From: Corynebacterium urealyticum DSM 7109
Lineage (GTDB): Bacteria; Actinomycetota; Actinomycetes; Mycobacteriales; Mycobacteriaceae
Length of the DNA: 64,000 nt
Direction: 5' to 3'
Assembly (NCBI RefSeq): GCF_000069945.1
Contig: NC_010545.1
Location: forward strand, 558,001-622,000
Position 1 is the first letter of the stretch, and every line of letters begins with the position of its first letter. Positions 29,254-38,591 of the stretch are shown here, in pieces. Position numbers and translations under genes: made by a program. A model generated the notes under the pieces. That model ran no database searches. It saw only the letters and a program-made list of their open reading frames with translations, and was not told where the DNA came from.

Positions 29254-30264
29254 CTATTCCGTCTCGAAGGGAAGCTCCCACTCGTTGTTGCTGCGCAGGG
29301 CGGTCAGCAGGCGGCGTACCGCGGCGGCCCGGCGCCCGGAGGCGCCCTCCAGGGTGTCGAGCGCGCACTCCGGGTCCGCTGGTGGGCCGAGGTGCGTGCA
29401 GCCGCGGGGGCAGTCCTGCACGACTTCCCGGAGGTCGTCGAAGACCTGCACCACGGTGTCCGGGTCCACGTGGGCCAGCCCGAAGCTGCGGATGCCGGGG
29501 GTGTCGATGATCCAGCCGCCACCAGGCAGGGGCAGGGCGACGGACTGGGTGGAGGTGTGGCGGCCCTTGCCGACCCCGGAGACGTCCCCGGTTTCCCGGT
29601 CGGCGTCCGGCACCAGCCGGTTGACCATCGTGGACTTACCCACGCCGGAGTGGCCGATCAGGGCGGAGACCTCGCCGGTGATGACCTCGGTGAGCTCGGC
29701 GAGGTCGTTGCTGGTGCCGGTGTAGTGGACGGGCACGTCGAGCTCCCGGAACTCGGCGGCGAAGGCCTCCGGGTCGGCCAGGTCGGTCTTCGTCAGGCAC
29801 AGCACGGGCTGCAGACCACCGACGAAGGCGGCGATCAGCGCGCGCTCCACGAATCCGGCCCGGGGTGGCGGGTCGGCGACGGCGGTGACGATCAGCAGGT
29901 TCTTCGCATTCGCGACGACGATGCGCTCGTAGGGGTCAGTGTCGTCCGCGGTGCGGCGCAGCACGGTGTGGCGCTCTGCCTGGCGGACGATGCGGGCCAG
30001 CGTGTCTTTACGCCCGGAGGTATCACCCACCACGCCGACGCGGTCGCCCACGACGATGGGGGTGCGCCCCATCTCCCGGGCGAGCATGCAGGTGACCTCC
30101 ACGCCGGTCTCATCCAGGACCACGCCCCAGCGGCCCCGGTCGCGGGAGATCACCATGCCCCACTTGGCATCCTTGTGCTTGGGGCGTTGCTTGGTGCGGG
30201 GGCGGGAGCCGCGACGATTGGGGCGCACGCGGACGTCGGATTCATCCCACTGGTAGCGCGCCAT
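29254..30264 (-). CDS. rsgA: Ribosome small subunit maturation GTPase RsgA
   Basis: This is a 336-residue circularly permuted GTPase. Motifs appear in the permuted order G4 (CLTKTD), G1 (LIGHSGVGKSTMVNRL, near residue 206) and G3 (DTPG). The zinc-binding end has CPRGCTHLGPPADPEC. An OB fold lies near residues 35-110. It releases late assembly intermediates of the 30S subunit. The start lies 3 bp after the aroA stop codon, so the two form an operon, as in M. tuberculosis (Rv3228/Rv3227). Confidence 0.92.
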   Translation of the reverse strand: MARYQWDESDVRVRPNRRGSRPRTKQRPKHKDAKWGMVISRDRGRWGVVLDETGVEVTCMLAREMGRTPIVVGDRVGVVGDTSGRKDTLARIVRQAERHTVLRRTADDTDPYERIVVANAKNLLIVTAVADPPPRAGFVERALIAAFVGGLQPVLCLTKTDLADPEAFAAEFRELDVPVHYTGTSNDLAELTEVITGEVSALIGHSGVGKSTMVNRLVPDADRETGDVSGVGKGRHTSTQSVALPLPGGGWIIDTPGIRSFGLAHVDPDTVVQVFDDLREVVQDCPRGCTHLGPPADPECALDTLEGASGRRAAAVRRLLTALRSNNEWELPFETE

Positions 30265-30267
30265 CGG

Positions 30268-31671
30268 CTAGGCCTCCCCGGCGCCGCTGGCAGCGTTGGC
30301 GTCGGTGCCGCCGAGCATCCGGGCCCACATGTGCTCGAAGCCGGGCATGGTCTTGGCGGTGGTGGCGACGTCCTCGACCTCTACGCCGGGGACGAGCAGG
30401 CCGATGATGGCGCCGGCGGTGGCCATCCGGTGGTCGGCGTAGGAGCGCCAGCGGGCACCGGCCAGGGGGACCGGGGTGATGTGCAGGCCGTCCTCGGTTT
30501 CGGCGACGTTCCCGCCCAGCGCGTTGATCTCCGCGGCCAGGGCGTGGAGGCGGTCGGTCTCGTGCCCCCGCAAGTGCGCGATGCCCCGCAGGCGGGTCTC
30601 GGTGGTGGCCAGGGCTGCCAGCGCTGCGACGGTGGGGGTGAGTTCACCGATGTCGCCCATGTCCCAGTCCACGCCCTGCAGTGGGCCGGCGGCGCTGGCT
30701 GTCAGGGTGCCCTCGTTCAGGGTGACGGTCGCGCCCATGGCTTCCAGGATGGGGCGGATCTGGTCGCCTGGCTGGGTGGTCGTGGCAGGCCAGTGCGGGA
30801 CGCTGACCGCGCCCTGGGTCAGTGCGCCCGCGGCGAGGAACGGGGTCGCGTTGGAGAGGTCCGGTTCGATCACCCAGTCCACAGCCTTGATTGGTCCGGG
30901 CTGGACGGTCCAGGTCGGGTTGCCGGTGGCTTCTTCCGTACCCGTTTCGACGACGACGCCCGCCTCGGCGAGCATGTCGATCGTCATGTCGATGTGGGGC
31001 TTGCTGGGCACGGACTGACCGGTGTGGACGATGCGCACGCCGTCGGCGAAGCGGGCACCGACCAGCAGCAGCCCGGAGACGAACTGGCTGGAGCCGGAGG
31101 CGTCGATGCGAACCTCGCCGCCGGTTGGGGTGGTAGACCCTGCGGAGCCCTGCTCCGTGTTGCTCGCGGCGGGCAGGACGGTGAAGGGCAGGCTAGCGGT
31201 GTCCGAGCTCGGCTCGGTGGCGTCCGTGCCCTCGCCGATGCCGGCACCCAGGCCGCGGATGGAGTCCAGAGTCTGGTCCATGGGGCGGCGGCGTGCCTGG
31301 GGGTCGCCGTCGAAGCTGACGGGGGCGGTGGCTAGTGCCGCGATGGGTGGGACGAAGCGCATGACGGTGCCCGCCAGCCCGCAGTCGACGTGCCCGCCGG
31401 TGAACTGGACGGGCGGGGTGATCCGCACGGTGGCAGCCGCCCCCTCGGAGCTTAGGATTTCTACACCCACCCCGAGGGTGCGCAGCGCGTCGAGCATGAG
31501 CTCCGTGTCGCGGCTGATGAGGGTGTTGGTGATGGTGGCCGGCCCGTCGGCGAGCGCTGCGAGGACGAGCGCGCGGTTGGTGATGGACTTGGAACCGGGG
31601 ACGGGCACCGTCGCGGTGACGGGGCCATGTGCGGTGGGGGCGGGCCAGGCGGGGTGGGTGCTAGTCGACAT
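30268..31671 (-). CDS. aroA: 3-phosphoshikimate 1-carboxyvinyltransferase (EPSP synthase)
   Basis: This is a 467-residue enzyme of the shikimate pathway (shikimate-3-P + PEP). Motifs are [16 protein letters not shown] (substrate Lys/Ser), [43 protein letters not shown] and [12 protein letters not shown]. An insertion of about 20 residues ([14 protein letters not shown] region) precedes the DASGSSQ motif; it is low in complexity and probably a loop. It is the first gene of aroA-rsgA. Confidence 0.95.
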   Translation of the reverse strand: MSTSTHPAWPAPTAHGPVTATVPVPGSKSITNRALVLAALADGPATITNTLISRDTELMLDALRTLGVGVEILSSEGAAATVRITPPVQFTGGHVDCGLAGTVMRFVPPIAALATAPVSFDGDPQARRRPMDQTLDSIRGLGAGIGEGTDATEPSSDTASLPFTVLPAASNTEQGSAGSTTPTGGEVRIDASGSSQFVSGLLLVGARFADGVRIVHTGQSVPSKPHIDMTIDMLAEAGVVVETGTEEATGNPTWTVQPGPIKAVDWVIEPDLSNATPFLAAGALTQGAVSVPHWPATTTQPGDQIRPILEAMGATVTLNEGTLTASAAGPLQGVDWDMGDIGELTPTVAALAALATTETRLRGIAHLRGHETDRLHALAAEINALGGNVAETEDGLHITPVPLAGARWRSYADHRMATAGAIIGLLVPGVEVEDVATTAKTMPGFEHMWARMLGGTDANAASGAGEA

Positions 31672-31696
31672 GGCTCTAGTCTCTCATTTTTTTGGG

Positions 31697-31702
31697 GATA
31701 AT
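31697..31702 (+). promoter_or_regulatory. -10 box, leaderless start of the SRAP gene
   Basis: GATAAT followed by 7 bases and the ATG at 31710. This is the only start that places Cys at position 2. Confidence 0.55.
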
Positions 31703-31709
31703 GGGTCCC

Positions 31710-32414
31710 ATGTGTGGCCGTTATGTCCTTTTCAGCACGCCCGAGCAGCTCGTGGGCGCCGTGCGGCGCCGGACCGGGCAGCAGCGGGTCGCGATGGTCG
31801 GGGAGGGGCCGCGGGAGAACTACAACATTGCGCCCACCCATACGGTGCCGGTGCTGCGGCCGTTTCGTGGGGTGCCGACCCTCGGGCCGGCGGTGTGGGG
31901 CTATCCGCCGAATACGGTCTTTAACGCCCGCGGGGAGACGGCCTTCGACAAGCCGACGTTCGCGGGCTCAGAGCCGTGCGTGTTCATCATGGATGGCTGG
32001 TACGAGTGGACCGCCGATGAGGATCCCGCGCCGGGGGACCGGCGGAAGCAGCCCTGGTTCACGCACGCCGGTGGGGAGCCGATTTTTATTGCGGGGCTGT
32101 GCAAGGCCGTGGATGGGGTGGTGTACGCGACGATGGTGACGACGGCAGCTACCCCGGAGCTGGAGTGGCTGCATCACCGGATGCCACGGGTGCTGGTGCC
32201 GGGCGAGGGGAGCGACGCTGGTGATGCGGGCGATGTGGGAGGTCCGGGAGGCGGGGACGACGAGGTGCGGTGCTGGCTCGAGGGGGACGAGGTAATGCTG
32301 CGCGCGATCGCTGCGGCACCTCCTCAGCACGGGTTGGGTGGCCTGGTGAGCGAGAAGGCGGATAAGGCGGTCGGCAACGTGGCCAATAACGGGCCGCATT
32401 TGATCGGCCGGTAG
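31710..32414 (+). CDS. SOS response-associated peptidase (SRAP/HMCES-like)
   Basis: This is a 234-residue SRAP protein. After Met removal the N-terminal Cys of MCGRYVLF is the nucleophile that cross-links to abasic sites in single-stranded DNA. Other family marks are the Asn in YNIAPTHTVPVL, the Glu in DGWYEWT and the His in HHRMPRVL. An acidic/Gly insertion (GSDAGDAGDVGGPGGGDDEV) interrupts the C-terminal part. It protects abasic sites at replication forks. It is divergent from aroA, at the position of M. tuberculosis Rv3226c. Confidence 0.93.
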   Translation: MCGRYVLFSTPEQLVGAVRRRTGQQRVAMVGEGPRENYNIAPTHTVPVLRPFRGVPTLGPAVWGYPPNTVFNARGETAFDKPTFAGSEPCVFIMDGWYEWTADEDPAPGDRRKQPWFTHAGGEPIFIAGLCKAVDGVVYATMVTTAATPELEWLHHRMPRVLVPGEGSDAGDAGDVGGPGGGDDEVRCWLEGDEVMLRAIAAAPPQHGLGGLVSEKADKAVGNVANNGPHLIGR

Positions 32415-32589
32415 CTCGACGCGCGGGGCTTGAGAGTGGGGTGAGGACGGGGCTCGCCTGCCCGGAAGCTGCGGCGCGAGGCAGGAGGGGGAACGGGGGT
32501 GTAGGGGGCAGGGCGTATCCGTGCCGCTGGGGTGGGGTTGCAGCCGTGTGGTGGCTTAGGTAGTGCGTTTCTTGTGGGGTGGGAATGCG

Positions 32590-32676
32590 GAAGCGGCGGG
32601 GCGCGGGGTGGTCCCCGCGGCTCCCGCCGCTTCTATGCCGGGTCAGTGTTGAGGCTGACTGGCCTCAACGCTGACC
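32590..32676. terminator. Two strong hairpins downstream of the adhesin gene
   Basis: One hairpin has an 11-bp outer arm GAAGCGGCGGG / CCCGCCGCTTC (32590-32600 and 32623-32633) and an inner stem CGCGGGG / CCCCGCG. The second has 14-bp arms with one mismatch (32641-32654 and 32663-32676). Neither is followed by a T run on either strand. They sit between convergent genes and probably end the adhesin transcript, the SRAP transcript or both. Confidence 0.5.
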
Positions 32677-32689
32677 CTGGGTGCGCTGT

Positions 32690-35600
32690 TTAGTACAGGC
32701 GCTTGCGCAGAGTCATCAGCGCGGTGCCGATGAGGATCAGCAGTGCTGCGATCCCGGCCGGCATGGCGATGCTTGCGCCGGTGCGTGCCAGTGCGGACTG
32801 GCTGCTGGACTCGGCCTGCTCTGGCTGGCTGCCCTGCTGGGCAGAGCTGCCGGAGCTACCGGAGCTGCCACCCGAGTTGCCCGGAGCAGCTGGCTGCTCG
32901 CTCGGCTTCTCGGACTCACCTGGCTTGCTCGGCTCGCCTGGCTGCTTATCGCCTGGCTTGCTTGGCTCACCTGGCTTCTTGTCGCCTGGCTTGCTCGGCT
33001 CACCCGGCTTGCCTGGTTCAGCCGGCGTGGTCGGCTTGCTGGTGTCCGTCGGCTTACCCGGCTCGCTTGGCTTCGTCGGCTCGCTCGGCTTCGTCGGGTC
33101 GGACGGCTTGGTCGGCTCGGTCGGCTCGGACGGCTTGGTCGGCTCGGACGGCTTGGTCGGCTTGGTCGGGTCCGTCGGCTCGGACGGCTCGGACGGATCG
33201 GTCGGGTCCGTCGGATCCGTTGGGTTGGTTGGCTCCGTTGGATCCGTTGGCTCGCTCGGCTCAGACGGCTCGGTCGGCTCCGTCGGGTCCGTTGGCTCGG
33301 TCGGGTCGGTCGGCTCGGTCGGCTCGGTCGGGTCCGTCGGGTCGGTTGGGTCCGTCGGCTCGGACGGATCGGTCGGGTCCGTCGGGTCGGTCGGCTCGGT
33401 CGGCTCCGTTGGATCCGTTGGCTCGCTCGGCTCAGACGGCTCGGTCGGCTCCGTCGGGTCCGTTGGCTCGCTCGGCTCAGACGGCTCGGTCGGAGCCTCG
33501 CACTTGCACTTGGTGCCAACGCGCAGCTTGCGCGGTTGCGGATCCTTCACGACCTTCTCGGAGGTCTCCGGGTCACCGACTGGCTTGCCGTTTTCGAGCT
33601 TCCAGGTCTTGGTGATTTCCTTCTCGCCGAAGGCACCGGCCTGGTCCTCGACAACCTGACCGACCTCGAGGTTCGGGTCGTACTCGATGATGGTGTCGTA
33701 CGGGGTCTTCTCGGTGTGCTTATCGGTGAGCTCGGTCTGGTTCTTGGCCGGACCAACCTCGATGATCTGCTTCACCGGGTCGCTGATCTTCTGGGAGGTG
33801 TCCTCCGTGGTGATCTCACCGTTTTCGGCGTTGACCTTGACGGTGTGCTTGACCTCGCCCTGCTTACCTTCCTGGACAACCTTGGTTTCGCCAGGCTTCA
33901 GATCCGGGTTCACACGAATCTCGGTCTCGAACGGAGTCTTCTCAGTCCACTCGATCTGTGTGGAAGCAGGCTTGCCCTTGGTGCCGACCTTGATGATCTT
34001 CTTGACCGGATCGTTCACACGCTGAGTTTCGGTCTTGCTACCCACAACCTTCGAGTTCTCGATGGTCAGGGTCGTCGTGACCTTGTCCTTACCGAGCTTG
34101 CCTTCCTGAACAGTCTCCTGCGTTCCGGCTTCCATCGTCTCATCGAAGATTACCTCGGTCTCGAACGGCACGTCCTTTTCGTACTCACTGGTGTAAGTAC
34201 CTTCGGACTTGGTACCAACGCGGATGATCTGCTTGACCGGCTCCTTGGTGCGCTCAGTGGTCACGGTCGGATCGCCAGACGGCTTGCCGTCCACAATCTT
34301 CTGAGTCGAAGTCTCGACCTCAGTTCCGAGCTCACCTTCCTGATCGACGACCTGCGTGCCCTTTTCCAGGGTGTCGTCGAAGACAATTTCGGTCTCGAAC
34401 GGAATTGGCTTTTCAGTCTTGGTCACCAATTCTGATGGAGCCAAACCAGGACCGTACTCAACGATGCGAGTGACAGGTTCCTTGGTGGTCTTCTCCTCAG
34501 TTACCTCAGCCTTGTCGCCCTTCGCGGTGAACTTAGCAGTAAAGGTCTTCTCACCGTTCTCACCTTCCTGAACAACCCTGGTTTCACCAGGTGCCAGCTC
34601 CGGGTTCTCACGAACCTCGGTCGGATACGGAATCGGAACCGTCCAAGTTACAGTCTCTGCGCTTTCGCTTTCAGCCACCTTGGTGCCGATGACAACGACC
34701 TCGTTGACCGGAGCCTTAGTCTGCTCCCAGGTACCGTCCTTGGTCATCTTCTCGGCGCCCGGCTCACCCTTGGTCTCAACCTTGTGCTCGCCGGCAGGGA
34801 TGGTGTCGTCGTACTTGTACTCGACCTTGAACGGAACCTCACGCGTCGGAACATCAACAACGTTCACTACTGCGTAAGCGATATCGGTGGAGCCGTCCTC
34901 GTAGGTCACAGTAACCGGGATCTTGACCTGATCGCCTGGCTTCGCATCCGCGGGTGCGGTTGCGGTGATCTGGCCATTGTCGTCAATGCTGACGTTCCAA
35001 CCGGCAGGAACATCACCCAACTTGTAGGGGTTTTCCTTCGCGACGTTAACGTTGTCCGGCTTCTCCAGTGCAACTGGCAGCGTTGCGGTTTCGCCCGGGT
35101 ACACAGTCTGCACAGGATAGGACGGCTCAGCTTCCCAACTGTTAGTCAGCTTCACAACGGTGGTCACCGGTGTCTGGGTGGTCCGACCACCCGGGGCGTT
35201 AACGGTTACAGTGATGGTGTTCTTGTCACCCGGCTTCGCATCGGCTGGCGGGGTGGAAGAAACTTCACCGGTCTTCGGGTCAATGGTGTACTTCCATCCG
35301 TTGACATCCTGGGTCAAGACTGGCTTGCCATTCTTGTTTCCGAAGGAGAAGGTCGAGCCGTCAGGCGCGTCCTCAACCTGGTGCTTGGCTTCCTGTCCAG
35401 GAGCAGTGACCTGGACGTTGTAGTTAGCCTTGATGTCGCCCTTGAGGACGACGACGGTGCCCTTCACCTCTTGCGGCTTGTCAGCGTTGTCGTAGTACGC
35501 GAGAACCGGGACGTTCAGGATGTAGCCCTCAGGCGCGGTCCGTGGGATGGTCGTGGTGATTTCACCAGTGTTCTCGTCAATCTGGACGGTCCACGTGCCG

Positions 35601-37576
35601 CTGTCATCCGTGTGGGTGTATTCGGTCTTACCGTCCGGGAAGGTGTAGCGCTTCGGGGCCTCATCGGTCGTGTTGCCGCTCAAGCCGCGCTCCGGGAGCT
35701 CAGGAGTCAGGCTGACGCTCGCATTCGGCTGACCAGCCACCGTGTCGTAGTCAGGGATCTTGATATCCACGATCGCCTGGAACTGGACCTCGATCTCGTC
35801 CGTGGTCTGGTCGGGGTAGGTGGCCTTCACCTTCGGGGTGATGATGCTGCCCGGCGCGACGGTGTCGTCCGCCTTCGCGGTGACCTTGCCGGTCTCATCG
35901 ACCGTGACGGTCCAACCCTCAGGGACAGTGGACTCGTCGATCTCAAACTTCGCCGGGGCGACTGGGGAGTGGCCCTTCATGATGGACTTGGTGGTGATCT
36001 GAGAGGTGAGATCATCACCGACGCGGCCCTTGGTCAGACCCGGACGCACCAGGTCGGTGACCTGGGTGTTGTTCGGGTCAACAACCACGAAGAGTTCCAG
36101 CTTGTCAGTGGAACCGTTGGAGTACTCCACCGTGATCACGGGGCGAGCGAAGGTGCCCGGCTTCGGGTTCTCTGGAGCGGTGACGGTGACGTTGTAGTCA
36201 TCGTCGATGTCGACAGACCAGCCCTCGTAGACGTACTTCTCGTCCAGAGTGACCTTGGCCTCGTAGCCGCCGTCACCCTTCTTCTTCTCCAGCTCCTTGA
36301 TTAAGTCCGGGACCTGGGTGAAGGTGACCTTCTGCGGCTCGGTCGCAATCGGGCCGGTTTCGCTATCCACGCCCGAGATGATCGAAGCATCCTTCTTGTC
36401 GTACTGCGGGGAGTGGTACTCCGTGTCATCCAGGGAGAACGCTTTCGAGTCGATGACGTTCGCCTTGTTGTAGCGGGTCAGCGAGTTGGAGCTGTCGAAG
36501 GTCTTGCCTTCGCCATCAGGGTTGTTGTTGTCATTAGCAGCCTGGAGCTGCTCGACGCTACGTGGCTTCGCCAGAACGGAGAAGTTCACGTTCTTGTCAG
36601 TTGCCAGGTCGGTACCGCGGTACTCAGGCCAGGTGAAGAAGACCTCGCCGGTCGCTTCGTCGATACGCAGGTTCTGCGTACCGCCAGACGCTGCCGGGTC
36701 TGTGGTGCCGATGAACTTGCCGTTGCCGTCGTAGGCCTCCACGACCATGCGGGACATCGAGTCGTCCGTGCCCTTGCCCTTCACAGCAGGAACGTTGATC
36801 TTACCGACCTTGGTTTCCTCACCAGGGACGATCACGTGCTTCTCGAAAGACTCCCACGAGACCGTGATCGGGTTACATTCGATGTTCTCGCTCGGCCATG
36901 GATTGACAACAGCACTGAATCCGGCATTGTTACCTTGCGTGGCTTTCAGGCCGTTAGGGTTGTCCTTCGTGTAGTGACTCTGCCAGGCGTAGCGCACGGG
37001 GCTATTGGCGCCAGCTTGTGCGAACTGCTTGACCTCCGCATCGGTGAGATCCGCATAGAGATTCAAGTTTCGCTGGCGGCCGGCACCATTAATGACGATG
37101 CTCTCGTCGGCCTTGTGGGTAACGTTCTCGCCAAGGAAGGTCTGACCGACATTCATGGAGGGCACCGTGCCGGCATTCAAGACGCCACCAAGAAGACCCG
37201 AATTGCTGAAATACCAATCGGCAAACGTGCGATCCTTCGAGTTGTCGAAGGCAAGGCTCAGACCCCACAGGGTCTTGTCGGGGCTGTCCGCACCTGGCTC
37301 TGAGGTGCGCCAGGTGAAACCCGCCTGACTGCCGTTCGGAGTGCTTTCGTAAACAACACACGACCCGGCCGGCAGGTCGGAAGCCTTCTGGGCGTCCTTC
37401 TCCACTGCGCCGGACTTGTCGCGGATACCGCCGCTCAGCGTGGCAGCGGTGGCCTCGGGGGTGAGGTCGCTGTGAGAGAAGATGCTGAGCGAACCCAGCG
37501 CGAGAGTGATGGCGGACAGTGCGGCAACGCCAGTGCGTGCACGCCGCCGCGAAACCCTGTTCTGAGAGGAGTTCAT
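32690..37576 (-). CDS. LPXTG-type cell-wall anchored adhesin with Rib-like and G5 domains
   Basis: This 1628-residue surface protein has a signal peptide (TGVAALSAITLALGSLSI, then Ala-rich cleavage). A unique N-terminal domain runs to about residue 395. Five tandem Rib/alpha-like domains of about 95-105 residues follow (marks such as VTYEDGSTDIAYAVVNVVD and VPEGWTVTVDETGKV). Six G5 domains lie near 905-1360 (for example PFETEIVFDDTLEKGTQVV and KEPVKQIIRVGTK). Then comes a Pro-rich stalk of (S/T)-E-P and T-D-P units, and Lys/Gly/Pro repeats. The sorting signal is LARTG, followed by a hydrophobic segment and RKRLY. The start at 37576 has GGAAGGA upstream. G5 and Rib-like stalks are known from biofilm adhesins; the ligand here is unknown. 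Confidence 0.92.
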   Translation of the reverse strand: MNSSQNRVSRRRARTGVAALSAITLALGSLSIFSHSDLTPEATAATLSGGIRDKSGAVEKDAQKASDLPAGSCVVYESTPNGSQAGFTWRTSEPGADSPDKTLWGLSLAFDNSKDRTFADWYFSNSGLLGGVLNAGTVPSMNVGQTFLGENVTHKADESIVINGAGRQRNLNLYADLTDAEVKQFAQAGANSPVRYAWQSHYTKDNPNGLKATQGNNAGFSAVVNPWPSENIECNPITVSWESFEKHVIVPGEETKVGKINVPAVKGKGTDDSMSRMVVEAYDGNGKFIGTTDPAASGGTQNLRIDEATGEVFFTWPEYRGTDLATDKNVNFSVLAKPRSVEQLQAANDNNNPDGEGKTFDSSNSLTRYNKANVIDSKAFSLDDTEYHSPQYDKKDASIISGVDSETGPIATEPQKVTFTQVPDLIKELEKKKGDGGYEAKVTLDEKYVYEGWSVDIDDDYNVTVTAPENPKPGTFARPVITVEYSNGSTDKLELFVVVDPNNTQVTDLVRPGLTKGRVGDDLTSQITTKSIMKGHSPVAPAKFEIDESTVPEGWTVTVDETGKVTAKADDTVAPGSIITPKVKATYPDQTTDEIEVQFQAIVDIKIPDYDTVAGQPNASVSLTPELPERGLSGNTTDEAPKRYTFPDGKTEYTHTDDSGTWTVQIDENTGEITTTIPRTAPEGYILNVPVLAYYDNADKPQEVKGTVVVLKGDIKANYNVQVTAPGQEAKHQVEDAPDGSTFSFGNKNGKPVLTQDVNGWKYTIDPKTGEVSSTPPADAKPGDKNTITVTVNAPGGRTTQTPVTTVVKLTNSWEAEPSYPVQTVYPGETATLPVALEKPDNVNVAKENPYKLGDVPAGWNVSIDDNGQITATAPADAKPGDQVKIPVTVTYEDGSTDIAYAVVNVVDVPTREVPFKVEYKYDDTIPAGEHKVETKGEPGAEKMTKDGTWEQTKAPVNEVVVIGTKVAESESAETVTWTVPIPYPTEVRENPELAPGETRVVQEGENGEKTFTAKFTAKGDKAEVTEEKTTKEPVTRIVEYGPGLAPSELVTKTEKPIPFETEIVFDDTLEKGTQVVDQEGELGTEVETSTQKIVDGKPSGDPTVTTERTKEPVKQIIRVGTKSEGTYTSEYEKDVPFETEVIFDETMEAGTQETVQEGKLGKDKVTTTLTIENSKVVGSKTETQRVNDPVKKIIKVGTKGKPASTQIEWTEKTPFETEIRVNPDLKPGETKVVQEGKQGEVKHTVKVNAENGEITTEDTSQKISDPVKQIIEVGPAKNQTELTDKHTEKTPYDTIIEYDPNLEVGQVVEDQAGAFGEKEITKTWKLENGKPVGDPETSEKVVKDPQPRKLRVGTKCKCEAPTEPSEPSEPTDPTEPTEPSEPSEPTDPTEPTEPTDPTDPTDPSEPTDPTDPTDPTEPTEPTDPTEPTDPTEPTEPSEPSEPTDPTEPTNPTDPTDPTDPSEPSEPTDPTKPTKPSEPTKPSEPTEPTKPSDPTKPSEPTKPSEPGKPTDTSKPTTPAEPGKPGEPSKPGDKKPGEPSKPGDKQPGEPSKPGESEKPSEQPAAPGNSGGSSGSSGSSAQQGSQPEQAESSSQSALARTGASIAMPAGIAALLILIGTALMTLRKRLY
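33050..33495 (-). repeat. Low-complexity tandem repeats coding the Pro-rich stalk
   Basis: The DNA consists of many variants of a 9-18 bp unit (CGGCTCGGTCGG and similar on the plus strand). On the minus strand it encodes repeated TEP, SEP and TDP triplets that span the cell wall. Such tracts often change copy number by slippage, so length variation between strains is likely. Confidence 0.85.
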
Positions 37577-37716
37577 TCCTCGGTCCTTCCTTGGAAAACG
37601 ATGGTGCCCCGGTGCTTCCAACACGCGGAACAGCAGAATCGGGGCCGTCTAAGGAAAAATCAGCGCCTGCAGCGAGGATTCGCTTGAGATGCAAATATCC
37701 TTAGAATACAGCAAGA

Positions 37717-37745
37717 ATTATACTCTCCTCAGGGTGAGTAAACAA
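37717..37745 (-). promoter_or_regulatory. Promoter of the adhesin gene
   Basis: On the minus strand, TTGTTT (37740-37745) and a perfect TATAAT (37717-37722) are 17 bp apart. The expected leader is about 130 bases. A consensus -10 is rare in this window, which suggests strong expression. Confidence 0.6.
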
Positions 37746-37890
37746 TGGGGATCGTGCAGAAAAAGCTTTAAAAGCGCAGCGTGCGGCGTGTTCTTCGCCA
37801 CGCTAAGCGATGTGGGGCCTGGAGTGCGGGCTTAGGGGTCCTTAAAGGGGGAGTTAAGGGTTGGGCCGTCGCGGAGTGCCAGTCGCGCTG

Positions 37891-37918
37891 GGGAATAGAA
37901 TGGTTCCACACCACGTTG
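37891..37918 (+). promoter_or_regulatory. SigH-type promoter of sigH
   Basis: GGGAAT at 37891-37896 and CGTT at 37914-37917, with 17-18 bases between. This matches the GGAAT-N16-20-GTT promoter of actinobacterial SigH/SigR. It lies about 30 bp before the ATG, so sigH probably autoregulates. Confidence 0.65.
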
Positions 37919-37946
37919 ACGCCATTGACCCAGCAGAGAGGAGAAC

Positions 37947-38579
37947 ATGAGTTCCCCCACCCCCCAGCGCGCCGCCACGCTGCGCACCGAGGAGCCCGAC
38001 GAGGAGCTGCTCGCCCGCTTCGAAAGCGACGCGCTGTCGCTGCTGGACCAGCTCTACGGCGCGGCATTGCGAATGACCCGCAACCCCGCCGATGCGCAGG
38101 ACCTCGTGCAGGATGCGTACATCAAGGCCTTCCAAGCCTTCCGGTCCTTCAAGCCTGGCACCAACCTCAAAGCCTGGCTGTACCGCATTCTCACGAACAC
38201 CTACATCAACGAGTACCGCAAGCAGCAGCGCCGACCCTATGAATCCTCCGCGGAGGACATGACCGACTGGCAGCAGGCCGACGCGATGTCCCATACCCCG
38301 GACGGCCTCGCCTCCGCGGAAGTCGAGGCGCTCAAGCGGATCCCCGACCAGCGCATCATCGACGCGCTGATGGACATTAGCGAGGATTACCGCATGGTGG
38401 TCTACTACGCCGATGTCGAAGGCTTCGCCTATAAGGAGATCGCGGAGATCCTCGACGTCCCCATCGGCACCGTCATGAGCCGCCTCCACCGGGGCCGGAA
38501 GGCGCTGCGCAAGAAACTGAAGGACGTCGCCGCGGAACACGGCATCGGCGTCGAAGAAGAAAACAAGGCGAAGGGATAG
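37947..38579 (+). CDS. sigH: ECF sigma factor SigH
   Basis: This is a 210-residue group 4 sigma factor. Region 2 contains [20 protein letters not shown] and the [20 protein letters not shown] helix. Region 4 contains [19 protein letters not shown] and [18 protein letters not shown]. The start has AGAGGAGA upstream. In corynebacteria SigH controls the response to thiol-oxidative and heat stress and acts with the anti-sigma factor encoded next. The position matches M. tuberculosis sigH (Rv3223c). Confidence 0.94.
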   Translation: MSSPTPQRAATLRTEEPDEELLARFESDALSLLDQLYGAALRMTRNPADAQDLVQDAYIKAFQAFRSFKPGTNLKAWLYRILTNTYINEYRKQQRRPYESSAEDMTDWQQADAMSHTPDGLASAEVEALKRIPDQRIIDALMDISEDYRMVVYYADVEGFAYKEIAEILDVPIGTVMSRLHRGRKALRKKLKDVAAEHGIGVEEENKAKG

Positions 38580-38591
38580 GCGAGAAGCACA

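Larger units (their letters stand above)
37577..37946. other. Intergenic region between the adhesin and sigH
   Basis: This 370-bp region has no gene. It holds a strong housekeeping-type promoter for the adhesin on the minus strand (37717-37745), an A+T-rich stretch, and a SigH-type promoter for sigH (37891-37918). Confidence 0.6.

Noticed and set aside
33050..33495. CRISPR-like repetitive DNA
   Set aside because: Repeats are short, degenerate and in frame with a Pro-rich coding sequence. There are no unique spacers of constant size and no cas genes.
32681..34435. A Leu/Arg/Gly repeat protein read on the plus strand opposite the adhesin stalk
   Set aside because: Produced by the tandem repeats of the adhesin read in reverse. 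The adhesin strand has signal peptide, domains and sorting signal.
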